Origin: Fibrobacter sp.
GTDB taxonomy: Bacteria; Fibrobacterota; Fibrobacteria; Fibrobacterales; Fibrobacteraceae
Assembly: GCA_017520105.1 (NCBI GenBank)
Contig: JAFWRL010000196.1
Location: 1 to 11,502 of the forward strand
Direction: 5' to 3'
Length of the DNA stretch: 11,502 nt
The notes under the pieces are model-generated. The model worked only from the letters and a program-made list of their open reading frames with translations. It did not search any database and had not been told where the DNA came from. Positions 1 to 5,878 of the stretch are shown piece by piece; within the stretch, counting starts at the first letter, position 1; the number at the start of each line of letters is the position of its first letter. Both the position numbers and the translations under genes were made by a program.

Positions 1-1156
1 CCACGCCGAACACGCGACCGCCGTTGGTCACAAGCTTGCCGTCCACCATCTTGGTACCGGCATGGAGCACCTGGGCGCCGTTCTTTTCGGCTTCTTCGAT
101 ACCCGTGACAACCTTGCCCTTTTCGTAAGAGCCCGGATAACCGGCGCTTGCAAGCACGACGATAGCGGAGCTGCCCTTCGGAGCCTTCGGGGCACCGAGC
201 TTTGCGAGTTCACCCTTTTCGGCAGCGTCGAACAGAGCGAGCACGTCGCCGTCATAGAGCGGGAGCACAATCTGGCATTCGGGGTCGCCGAGGCGGCAGT
301 TGTATTCCACAACCTTCGGACCCTTCGCAGTCACCATGATGCCCACGTAGAGCACGCCCGTGTAAGGCTTGCCTTCGGCAGCCATGCCCTTGAGGGTCGG
401 TTCGATAATCTTCGCTTTCACTTCGTCGAGGAGAGCATCCGTCACCACCGGAGCTGGGCTATAAGCGCCCATGCCACCCGTGTTCGGGCCCTTGTCGTCG
501 TCAAAGACGCGCTTGTGGTCCTGGGCAGAAGAGAGAATCACGTAGTCCTTGCCGTCGCAAACCACGAAGATGGAGGCTTCTTCGCCGTCCATGAATTCTT
601 CAATCACGACCGTCTTGCCGGATTCGCCGAAGACAGCCTTGTCGCCGAGCATTTCTTCGACCGCGTCGTTCGCTTCCTTGTCGGTCATGCAGACGATGGC
701 GCCCTTGCCCGCAGCGAGGCCCGACGCCTTCACCACGATCGGAGCCGGGTGTTCGGCAAGGAACTTCTTGGCGGAGGCGAGATCGGTGAAGGTCTCGAAG
801 GCTGCCGTCGGCACGTTGTACTTCTTCATGATATCCTTGCTGAAAGCCTTGGAGCCTTCGAGCGCGGCAGCAGCAGCAGTCGGGCCGAAAGCGCGCAGCC
901 CGCGACGGCGGAATTCATCCACCACGCCAGCGACCAGCGGAATTTCGGGGCCGATGACCGCGAGGTCGATATGCTCTGCTACGGCGAGGTCGGCAATGGC
1001 CTTCGGGTCGGCCACATCCACCGGCACGCACTTGCCGAGGTTTGCCATGCCCGGGTTGCCCGGAGCGCACACGAGAGTGTCACACAACGGCGACTTCTTG
1101 ACTGCAAGAGCGATGGCATGTTCGCGACCACCGCTACCAACGACGAGAATGTTCAT
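1..1156 (-). CDS. purD: Phosphoribosylamine--glycine ligase (GAR synthetase), 3' end missing
   Basis: This enzyme joins 5-phosphoribosylamine and glycine using ATP to make glycinamide ribonucleotide, the second step of purine synthesis, in the cytoplasm. The start at 1156 has a good ribosome site (AAGGA, six bases before ATG). Read on the minus strand, it gives 385 residues with no stop before the window edge; about 40 residues of the usual ~425 are missing. The N-terminal nucleotide-binding motif VVGSGGREHA is at residues 5-14. The ATP-grasp loop VVKASGLAAGKGA is at 141-153, PNTGGMGAYSP at 224-234, and the metal/ATP-site motif EYNCRLGDPECQ at 284-295. All expected motifs are intact, so the gene is probably functional. 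Its GC-rich codon use differs from the AT-rich lipoprotein gene upstream. The identification is very secure. A long open frame on the opposite strand here is a composition artefact. Confidence 0.98.
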   Translation of the reverse strand, partial: MNILVVGSGGREHAIALAVKKSPLCDTLVCAPGNPGMANLGKCVPVDVADPKAIADLAVAEHIDLAVIGPEIPLVAGVVDEFRRRGLRAFGPTAAAAALEGSKAFSKDIMKKYNVPTAAFETFTDLASAKKFLAEHPAPIVVKASGLAAGKGAIVCMTDKEANDAVEEMLGDKAVFGESGKTVVIEEFMDGEEASIFVVCDGKDYVILSSAQDHKRVFDDDKGPNTGGMGAYSPAPVVTDALLDEVKAKIIEPTLKGMAAEGKPYTGVLYVGIMVTAKGPKVVEYNCRLGDPECQIVLPLYDGDVLALFDAAEKGELAKLGAPKAPKGSSAIVVLASAGYPGSYEKGKVVTGIEEAEKNGAQVLHAGTKMVDGKLVTNGGRVFGV

Positions 1157-1191
1157 AAAATTTCCTTTTTTCTGTTCAAAAAAAATTTAGC

Positions 1192-1236
1192 AAAAAAAAC
1201 ATGCGGGAGGGGCCATGGCCCAATACTACTTGCATG
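1192..1236 (-). terminator. Possible rho-independent terminator between the lipoprotein gene and purD
   Basis: On the minus strand a 5-bp stem CATGC (1236-1232) / GCATG (1204-1200) is followed at once by eight T residues (1199-1192). It encloses a perfect 12-nt palindrome, GGGCCATGGCCC (1210-1221). The left arm lies inside the last codons of the lipoprotein gene. The outer stem is short, so termination strength is uncertain. The position, between two same-strand genes with purD having its own ribosome site, fits separate transcription units. Confidence 0.4.
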
Positions 1237-1747
1237 CTTTTTCATACGAAGCATACCATTCAGGGAAAACGAATTTCAGCTCCACCAACATTCTTTTATC
1301 CATTCGACCATTTGAATTCGAAGTCTGACAGCGGTCATTCACAGTAATCGACCCAAGATACAGCGAATCACGATTAAAACAATCTACAAGCAGATTATAC
1401 GTTGCATAAAAATTTTTTATCGCACTCGAATCTTCTTCCAATGGAAAAGACAAACTGAAGGCATGTTTATATACGCTTGAATCAGCGACTTCAAATATTC
1501 CTTTCTTTGCACTTTTATCATTGCGCAACATAATCTTTGATGTTCCAAATTCTCGATTCCATATTTTCCCAAGGGGCTTTACAGGAAATCCATAAACAAC
1601 ACAATATGCTGCGCTAAAAGTCTCTCTTTTCTCCAGGTATTCTTTTTCAATAGAATTCAATTCCTGTTCATCCTTTTCAGTTGAACAAGAAATAAACAGA
1701 AAGAATACGGCACACAAGAAGATCTTCATAATTCCGTTTCTGCACAT
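1226..1747 (-). CDS. Small putative lipoprotein of unknown function
   Basis: The protein has 173 residues from the chosen start and probably acts at the cell envelope. That start (1747) has GGAG eight bases upstream. An upstream ATG at 1804 has no ribosome site, and a downstream ATG at 1729 would begin directly at the signal peptide. The N-terminus has basic residues (R3, K8), a hydrophobic core (residues 9-19) and a lipobox-like FISC with Cys at 21, followed by a charged STEKDEQE stretch. This is the pattern of a bacterial lipoprotein signal. The mature part is rich in Phe, Tyr and Ser and contains several Cys. I recognise no domain. The gene is AT-rich compared with purD, which suggests an accessory origin. 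It stands alone, with a possible terminator downstream and T-rich repeats upstream. Being a real gene is likely; the function is unknown. Confidence 0.75.
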   Translation of the reverse strand: MCRNGIMKIFLCAVFFLFISCSTEKDEQELNSIEKEYLEKRETFSAAYCVVYGFPVKPLGKIWNREFGTSKIMLRNDKSAKKGIFEVADSSVYKHAFSLSFPLEEDSSAIKNFYATYNLLVDCFNRDSLYLGSITVNDRCQTSNSNGRMDKRMLVELKFVFPEWYASYEKACK

Positions 1748-1812
1748 ATTATTTTCTCCATCAAAATCCGCGAGACTCCAGTTGTCGATTTTACGTTGAA
1801 TCATCAGTTTTT

Positions 1813-1911
1813 CCGTTTATCCAACCTTAAAACAACTAATTTTGTCCGTTTTTCCAACTATTTTTACGACATTTTTGCCCATTTTTCCAATTTTAGCAAA
1901 AATCCCTATTT
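1813..1911. repeat. Three degenerate 33-bp tandem units upstream of the lipoprotein gene
   Basis: The motif CCGTTTTTCCAAC and close variants begins at 1813, 1846 and 1879, an exact 33-bp period, about three helical turns. On the minus strand this reads TTGGAAAAACGG, placed 66-166 bp upstream of the lipoprotein start. Conservation is confined to the first 13 or so bases of each unit, with a weaker ATTTTTG near the end. The regular spacing would suit repeated protein-binding sites, but a decayed tandem duplication in AT-rich DNA is equally possible. No gene was found in 1748-2010. Confidence 0.45.
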
Positions 1912-1917
1912 TTAATG

Positions 1918-1948
1918 ACATAAACATTTTGCCGACGTCGGCAAAATG
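1918..1948. repeat. 31-bp repeat with perfect 24-nt palindrome, copy 1
   Basis: Positions 1925-1948 form a perfect palindrome whose left half is CATTTTGCCGAC. Seven flanking bases (ACATAAA) are also shared, with one change, with the copy at 2265-2295. The whole 31-bp unit differs at two positions between copies. It could be an operator-like protein site or a REP-type element. It lies downstream of the decayed AlbA tail on the minus strand but lacks a T-tract, so it is not a classical terminator. Confidence 0.7.
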
Positions 1949-1964
1949 ATCTGTTTCGACAAAA

Positions 1965-2006
1965 CCAAATAAAGCAAAAGCGCATCATTCCTTTCTACGG
2001 AATGAC
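1965..2006 (-). terminator. 42-bp terminator-like hairpin repeat, copy 1
   Basis: A 42-bp sequence is identical to 3009-3050. Its core is a hairpin with stem TCATTCC/GGAATGA and a seven-base loop. On the minus strand the hairpin is followed by TTTTGCTTTATTTGG, a T-rich run. It sits just past the end of the AlbA-type coding remnant at 2011-2166, where a terminator would be expected. The exact 42-bp conservation extends past the hairpin, so this is also a dispersed repeat. Confidence 0.5.
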
Positions 2007-2010
2007 ACAT

Positions 2011-2166
2011 CAATACGTATTTTCCCTTGCCTGTGCCCACAACAGGTTCCACTATATTTAGCGTTTTCATCCGCTTTATAAGATTGGTCGCAGTAGCCGG
2101 AGCACACCCTAAGTCTTTGTCACCAAACCCTAAGTTTTTCGACCCGAATCCCGAATTTTTAACGAT
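2011..2166 (-). pseudogene. Duplicated, internally deleted 3' end of an AlbA-type regulator gene
   Basis: Positions 2011-2107 match 3872-3968, and 2107-2166 match 4142-4201, with only a handful of differences. The copy therefore lacks 173 bp that the intact gene has. In protein terms it retains part of the linker (NSGFGSKNLG, then GDKDLG) fused directly to CAPATATNLIKRMKTLNIVE, the recognition part of the terminal winged helix. It has no ATPase or AlbA domain. An open frame of 116 codons (1912-2262) reads through it, but its ends are unrelated sequence without a ribosome site. It is best seen as a recent partial duplication of the neighbouring gene, or of another paralogue in the genome, that then decayed. 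Confidence 0.8.
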
Positions 2167-2221
2167 CAAACAAAACGCAATGTTAAAAAATGGTAAAAAC
2201 CAAACAAAACGCAGAGTTAAA
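2167..2221. repeat. Two 21-bp direct repeats at 34-bp spacing
   Basis: CAAACAAAACGCA begins at 2167 and again at 2201, and the similarity continues to a shared GTTAAA, with two mismatches. The repeat lies between the decayed AlbA tail and palindrome copy 2, in AT-rich DNA without a recognisable gene. I cannot tell whether it is a small tandem duplication or a pair of binding sites. Confidence 0.5.
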
Positions 2222-2264
2222 CCTTTTTTTTCACTAATTGTATGTAAAATCTTGATTTTCACCT

Positions 2265-2295
2265 ACATAACCATTTTGCCGACGTTGGCAAAATG
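2265..2295. repeat. 31-bp repeat with near-perfect 24-nt palindrome, copy 2
   Basis: This is a copy of the element at 1918-1948, with a single change (C to T) breaking the palindrome at one pair. With one extra flanking pair it can form a 10-bp stem, CCATTTTGCC/GGCAAAATGG, with a six-base loop (2271-2296). It begins 15 bases after the dinD stop on the minus strand, so it could act as a 3'-end hairpin, although no T-run follows. The two copies bracket a 347-bp spacing that contains the AlbA tail remnant. Confidence 0.7.
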
Positions 2296-2309
2296 GGAGC
2301 CGTAGTTTG

Positions 2310-2954
2310 TCATTTCTTCGCAACGGCTTTCTTGCGCTCCTGTTTCAACTTTTGGGCACTGATTTTGGGCGTGGGGAGATTTTCGGGCATTGTTCCGCCA
2401 AGTTCAGCAATCGTCTGACGGACTTTTTTACCTACGGCATAATGTGTTTCGTTCGCATTCTCCTTCCCCATGATGTTTTCACGACGGAGTTTGTCATCTG
2501 TCTGGGTGATGCGGAACAAGTTCGCCGCAAGTTCGGTAGCACCCATGTGGTCCAGGATCTGTTCGTTTTTCTTGAGCCCCTAAATTTCCTTCTGCCGAGT
2601 TTTGACGGCAAAATATGTTTGACCAAGGGCAATCACTTCTTTGCGGGGGTCTCCGTTCATCACAATCAGGTAACAAGCGTAACGGGAAAGCTTGTAGCTA
2701 TCCATTTTTCTTTCTGCTCCGCTTCCGATTCTGACCATCTCGCTCACGTGGGCGAAATGGTTTCCCTCATCAAAGCCTGTTTTCCGACATGCTTCGATAG
2801 CCTTTTCTATCACAGGCAGAAACTTGCCATATTCGGTATATTCTAAGGCTTTTTGCAACTCCCTTGCATACCAGAATTCGGTTCCATTTTCGTCGGTGTG
2901 CTTGATATTCTCAAACGTCTGCTGAGAATAAGTGACAATTTCTTTTTTAGCCAT
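2310..2954 (-). pseudogene. dinD: DinD-family DNA-damage-inducible protein, middle deleted, stop at the junction
   Basis: The start at 2954 has a strong ribosome site, AGGAGG, four bases upstream. The first 124 residues match DinD: NGTEFWYARELQKALEY, FLPVIEKAIEACRKTGF, then MVRIGSGAERKMDSYKLSRY and ACYLIVMNGDPRKEVIALGQ, ending KTRQKEI. A TAG (2580-2582) follows. The same frame then continues as GLKKNEQILDHMGATELAAN and ends VGKKVRQTIAELGGTMPENLP plus a basic tail, which is the DinD C-terminus. As I recall E. coli DinD (about 275 residues), roughly 70 residues between QKEL and GLKKN are missing. So this is an internal deletion that left a stop codon at the join, not a point mutation. In E. coli dinD is a SOS-regulated gene that affects RecA filaments. 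I saw no obvious LexA-type site here. The truncated N-terminal Bro-N-like part could still be translated. Confidence 0.88.
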
Positions 2955-3008
2955 AGGGCCTCCTGCGTTTATTGTTTCTACTAGGAACGCCCTTGCAATA
3001 CGGCAAAG

Positions 3009-3054
3009 CCAAATAAAGCAAAAGCGCATCATTCCTTTCTACGGAATGACGCGC
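3009..3054 (-). terminator. 42-bp terminator-like hairpin repeat, copy 2
   Basis: Positions 3009-3050 are identical to 1965-2006. Here flanking bases extend the stem to GCGC-A-TCATTCC / GGAATGA-C-GCGC (3024-3054). On the minus strand it is followed by TTTTGCTTTATTTGG. It lies downstream of the frameshifted gene at 3169-3728 and upstream of dinD, consistent with ending the former and insulating the latter. The interval 3055-3168 holds no gene I can support, only a small CCATGC-TT-GCATGG inverted repeat. Confidence 0.5.
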
Positions 3055-3168
3055 ATGAGTGTAATGTACCTAATATCGCAAAAGTTGGCACAAATGCGTA
3101 AGGCGAACGTCGCAGCCATGCTTGCATGGATATGACCGAGCCTAGCATTTGGCGCTTGCGCAACGGGC

Positions 3169-3728
3169 TTAAGGAAATTTTACACTAGGTTGAGCCGTCA
3201 TGTTCTCGTACGCAAGGACATCCATCAAAAATTCCCGTTTGGTAATCGAATTCAATAATTCAACCAGAGCGTCGTTCCACTGTTGCTTTGGAACAAAGTC
3301 CTTGTACTCCCTGTAAAAATCCATTCTAGATTGCGCAACAACCATTGTTTTCAGCATGTCGCCGAACTTTTCTGTCTGGCCTGTCGCACGGTACATCTCT
3401 TTCAATTTGGCATGGACCTTTTCTGCAAGCCCCGACCAGTTTTTATGCGTGTCCAGCAAGTGCTTTAGGCAATTCTCGGCTTCTTCGAATTTCGATTGTT
3501 CAGGTTCCCGAGTTTTTTCGTGAAATGGACCAGAACCATCTTGGCGCCGTCATTGTTTACAAACAGGCGAAGCCTTTCGATTCGCTCGAAAAGATTCAGC
3601 ATGTCGTTCATGAAATAGTGCGCGTCGCGGTAAGCGATAAGGCCACCGTCGCGATACCTGCGGACGATGCTGTCGAACTGGGCGTTGAGATCTTCAAGTT
3701 TTAGTGGTTGCATAGTTCGGGTTTCCAT
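3169..3728 (-). pseudogene. Unknown gene split by a single-base frameshift in a homopolymer
   Basis: Two frames join into one plausible protein of about 186 residues. The first starts at 3728 (METRTMQPLKLEDLNAQFDS) and runs to about residue 72 (VLVHFTKK). The second continues KTREPEQSKFEEAENCLKHL, then LDTHKNWSGLAEKVHAKLKE, and ends AYENMTAQPSVKFP at 3169. The break lies in a run of six A residues on the coding strand (3513-3518). Adding one A gives the continuous reading FTKKTREPEQ. The protein would be helical and highly charged, with no membrane segment or motif I recognise. The start has only a weak ribosome site (AAAGAG very close to ATG); an alternative ATG is at 3713. It could be a true pseudogene, a slipped-strand switch or a sequencing error. 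The sequence cannot separate these. Confidence 0.6.
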
Positions 3729-3745
3729 GGCTCTTTAGACAATTC

Positions 3746-3762
3746 TTCCGCAACTTGCGGAA
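3746..3762. promoter_or_regulatory. 17-nt inverted repeat upstream of the frameshifted gene
   Basis: TTCCGCAA-C-TTGCGGAA is a perfect inverted repeat with 8-bp arms and a one-base centre. It lies 18 bases upstream of the ATG at 3728. The near-absent loop argues for a dimeric protein-binding site rather than an RNA hairpin. The position suits an operator for the downstream gene. The 130-bp gap to the AlbA-type gene otherwise holds only a 21-codon open frame with no ribosome site. Confidence 0.4.
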
Positions 3763-3856
3763 AATTTTTGCGGATACAATTACGCTTCCGATTCACCGAT
3801 TAGAAAATCTCCTTTGATTAATACGAGAACTTCGCGTGGATTCATGATTGCACAAT

Positions 3857-5347
3857 CTACTTAACACGGCGCAATACGTATTTTCCCTTGCCTGCGCCCA
3901 CAACAGGTTCCACTATATTTAGCGTTTTCATCCGCTTTATAAGATTAGTCGCAGTAGCCGGAGCACACTTTAAGATATCCACAATATCGCCAGCACCAAA
4001 AACTTGATTTATTTGGATTTCGTTCACAAGTTGCAATATTTTATCCCTTACCGAGGCATTCAACTTAGCATCTAAAATCTCAGATTTGAGCCGAGCAATC
4101 CCTAAGTTTTTACCATCAATCCCTAAGTTTTCGTCATCAATCCCTAAGTTTTTGTCACCAATCCCTAAGTTTTTCGACCCAAATCCCGAATTTTTAACGA
4201 TAGCCTTCAAAATGAAAGCATCCTGCCGATATTCTGGTTTCGGCAATCCCTGCGCCTCCATTTCCCGACACATGCGATCAACACCTTCCCCAAAATCCTT
4301 CACATACTTGTAGTCCTTCAGGTATTCCGCAATATGCGAATTACGGGCAAAATGAGCGTTTCTGATCGTTTCTATCTTCACTTGGCTCGGAAGGTTCCCC
4401 GGAGACTCGACAACAAGATGATCATCGAACATTTTTATCTGGATTTCCGTCCCCCGAATGGAATAATCTCTATGGGTCACAGCATTGACAACAAGTTCAG
4501 TACGGACAAATTCAGGATACTCCTGCTCCGTCGTGAAAATTCCTCCCTTAGTCAGATAAGTCCGTTCCTTAATCTGCGTCTGGATATAGGCGACAGCCTT
4601 CTGAACCTGTTCAAGAATCCGCCCCTCAAATGTTACGTCCTTAACAACATTCATTTCCGCACCGAATTTTTCCTCGATTCCCTCATAACGGATGAAACGC
4701 ACTCTTGCACGCGGGAAGAACAACTGTGGGTTTTTGCCAAAAAGAAGTACTGCGGCAACACTCAAATGAACAACACCCTCTTTTACTTTAGCAAAGTTCT
4801 TATTATGCAACAGATACTCACGCGGAGGCTTAGAATAGCCGATTAACTTCAAATATTCTTTGAGATAAGCCTCATCGACATCATCATAACCGGATTCCGG
4901 AACAAGAACATCTTCAAACGAACGCAAGCCCTTGTCGAAACTGAGAGTCATACGGTCATCGTAAGACAAAATCTTAGACTTGTCGCCAATTCGCAAATAA
5001 GCATCATGGGCCTGATTTTCGTGAACGAACGGACTTGCATCAATATGGAATACCAACACATGGTTCGCGCGCCCCTTATAATCAACACACTCAACAAATT
5101 CGTGAGCGAAAGGGACTGTCGGCATACAGAAATCCATCGGGACTCGCAGCAGCTCATTTACTTCGCGTTTGTGATGATCGACCCCCTCTATTCTACAAGT
5201 CTTGTCTGAAATCCCTACAACGATAATTCCGCCATCAGCATTGGCGAACGCACAGACATGGTTCGAAAAATCGCGCGGAGCAATATTAACGCTCTTGCGG
5301 TCAAAAGTCTGAGATTCTTCCATTGCAAGGATTTCTTCTATACGCAT
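3857..5347 (-). CDS. AlbA_2/Schlafen-type ATP-binding putative transcriptional regulator
   Basis: The product is 496 residues and apparently intact. The AlbA_2 (Schlafen-like, COG2865) domain spans about residues 1-135, with ESQTFDRKSV at 11-20 and FANADGGIIVVGISD at 34-48. A GHKL-type ATPase domain (HATPase_c_4) follows at about 280-380. It has the N-box RTELVVNAVTHRDYS (282-296), the ESPGNLP motif (314-320) and the DFGEGVDRM loop (351-359). A repeat-coded linker at 386-417 (GDKNLGI units) leads to a winged-helix domain at about 430-496, containing CAPATATNLIKRMKTLNIVE. Proteins of this family are often annotated as RecG-related regulators; many lie in accessory or defence regions, but their biochemical role is poorly defined. 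The start at 5347 has AGAGGG five bases upstream. A FCB-type promoter is visible at 5429-5457. A partial copy of its 3' end lies at 2011-2166. Confidence 0.88.
   Translation of the reverse strand: MRIEEILAMEESQTFDRKSVNIAPRDFSNHVCAFANADGGIIVVGISDKTCRIEGVDHHKREVNELLRVPMDFCMPTVPFAHEFVECVDYKGRANHVLVFHIDASPFVHENQAHDAYLRIGDKSKILSYDDRMTLSFDKGLRSFEDVLVPESGYDDVDEAYLKEYLKLIGYSKPPREYLLHNKNFAKVKEGVVHLSVAAVLLFGKNPQLFFPRARVRFIRYEGIEEKFGAEMNVVKDVTFEGRILEQVQKAVAYIQTQIKERTYLTKGGIFTTEQEYPEFVRTELVVNAVTHRDYSIRGTEIQIKMFDDHLVVESPGNLPSQVKIETIRNAHFARNSHIAEYLKDYKYVKDFGEGVDRMCREMEAQGLPKPEYRQDAFILKAIVKNSGFGSKNLGIGDKNLGIDDENLGIDGKNLGIARLKSEILDAKLNASVRDKILQLVNEIQINQVFGAGDIVDILKCAPATATNLIKRMKTLNIVEPVVGAGKGKYVLRRVK
4100..4204 (-). 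repeat. In-frame 21-bp tandem repeat in the AlbA-type gene
   Basis: Four units of about 21 bp share the core CCCTAAGTTTTT (starts 4100, 4121, 4142, 4163), followed by a diverged fifth unit from 4184. On the coding strand they give heptapeptides of the form (G/D)xKNLGI between the ATPase and the winged helix. The length is a multiple of three, so copy-number change would alter the linker length and not the frame. The shortened copy at 2107-2166 carries only the last units. Confidence 0.85.
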
Positions 5348-5428
5348 ATTTTCCCTCTAGGCGTTAAAATAGATTTTTAGACGGGCAGGGACAATAGGTT
5401 GAACTGTTACTCATTTTTCCATTCCAAT

Positions 5429-5457
5429 CAAATATAACTCCATCCACTTGACACAAA
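5429..5457 (-). promoter_or_regulatory. FCB/Bacteroides-type promoter for the AlbA-type gene
   Basis: On the minus strand TTTG (5457-5454) is followed after 17 bases by TATATTTG (5436-5429), matching the Bacteroides-style TAnnTTTG with a TTTG at -33. The usual spacer is a base or two longer. It lies about 80 bp upstream of the start at 5347. The upstream element overlaps an inverted repeat, CACTT-N6-AAGTG, and direct TGTCA repeats that could bind a regulator. The rest of 5348-5496 shows no gene. Confidence 0.45.
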
Positions 5458-5483
5458 GTGACAAAATGACATTTTTCTCAATA

Positions 5484-5502
5484 GCGTAACAGCCCCTTAC
5501 GC
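5484..5502 (-). terminator. Weak hairpin overlapping the stop of the SIR2-like fragment
   Basis: On the minus strand, GCGTAA (5502-5497, which contains the TAA stop) and TTACGC (5489-5484) can pair around a seven-base GGGGCTG loop. No run of T follows directly, so this would be a weak or rho-assisted terminator at best. Confidence 0.25.
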
Positions 5503-5844
5503 AAGCGTATAATAATCAAGTATCAAGTCAACCGCACTTGCGTCCTTGAGGATTCGGTTTTCTATCTCGGGCATTGGCTCGGGTTCGTTTCTTTTTTCAA
5601 AATCCTTGAGATCCAAATACGTCGAAATCCTTAGACGGTTCTGAGAAGACAAGCCCATGGCCGTTGCATAGACCTTTGCGTTTCGAATAATCTCAGCACC
5701 ACGAGGAATTCCTATAGATTCCAGATTATCCGGAATATAAGAGAATCCCATAAAATAGACTCGCTCCGCTTTTTTCAGAAATCCTTGATACTTTTCTTTT
5801 TCGGATTCATCGCGATTCTGGCGCTTCTCCCAGTTCTGCAACAT
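5497..5844 (-). pseudogene. C-terminal fragment resembling SIR2-like proteins
   Basis: The 115 codons open with MLQNWEKRQNRDESEKEKYQ, directly after an in-frame TGA, with no convincing ribosome site. The stretch KKAERVYFMGFSYIPDNLES (24-43) resembles the late motif A-x-R-(I/V)-x-F-(L/M)-G-F-x-(Y/F)-x-P-x-N found near the C-terminus of many SIR2-like (SIR2_2/PF13289-type) proteins. Those proteins are commonly 300 residues or longer and often belong to defence or NAD-consuming systems. The NAD-binding N-terminal part is absent, so this looks like a leftover tail. It begins 34 bp after the truncated AlbA-type gene. The family link is from memory of the motif and is tentative. A short free-standing hypothetical gene is the alternative. 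Confidence 0.45.
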
Positions 5845-5878
5845 TGGTCATCTCGTCTAAATTTCATCGGTTTAGACA

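Noticed and set aside
62..1315. A 417-codon open frame on the plus strand across purD
   Set aside because: It is antisense to a fully motif-conserved purD, has His/Arg-rich low-sense composition and no ribosome site. It arises from GC-rich codon use.
1925..2295. The palindromic pair as terminal inverted repeats of an insertion sequence
   Set aside because: The segment between them encodes no transposase, and the copies are self-palindromic, so they define no orientation.
3055..3135. A 26-codon plus-strand frame starting MSVMYLISQKL
   Set aside because: It is short, without a ribosome site, and begins inside the terminator-like hairpin.
3513..3519. Programmed -1 frameshifting at the A run of the split gene
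   Set aside because: The heptamer is G AAA AAA, a poor slippery site, and I saw no clear stimulatory structure. A simple one-base deletion explains it better.
3780..3845. A 21-codon open frame (MNPREVLVLIKGDFLIGESE) on the minus strand
   Set aside because: It has no ribosome site, no recognisable homology and chance-level length.
4100..4204. Regular repeats that could suggest a CRISPR array
   Set aside because: The units are contiguous 21-mers without unique spacers and encode an in-frame peptide repeat.
4334..4846. Plus-strand open frame of 170 codons inside the AlbA-type gene
   Set aside because: It is antisense to conserved AlbA/ATPase sequence and lacks a credible start.
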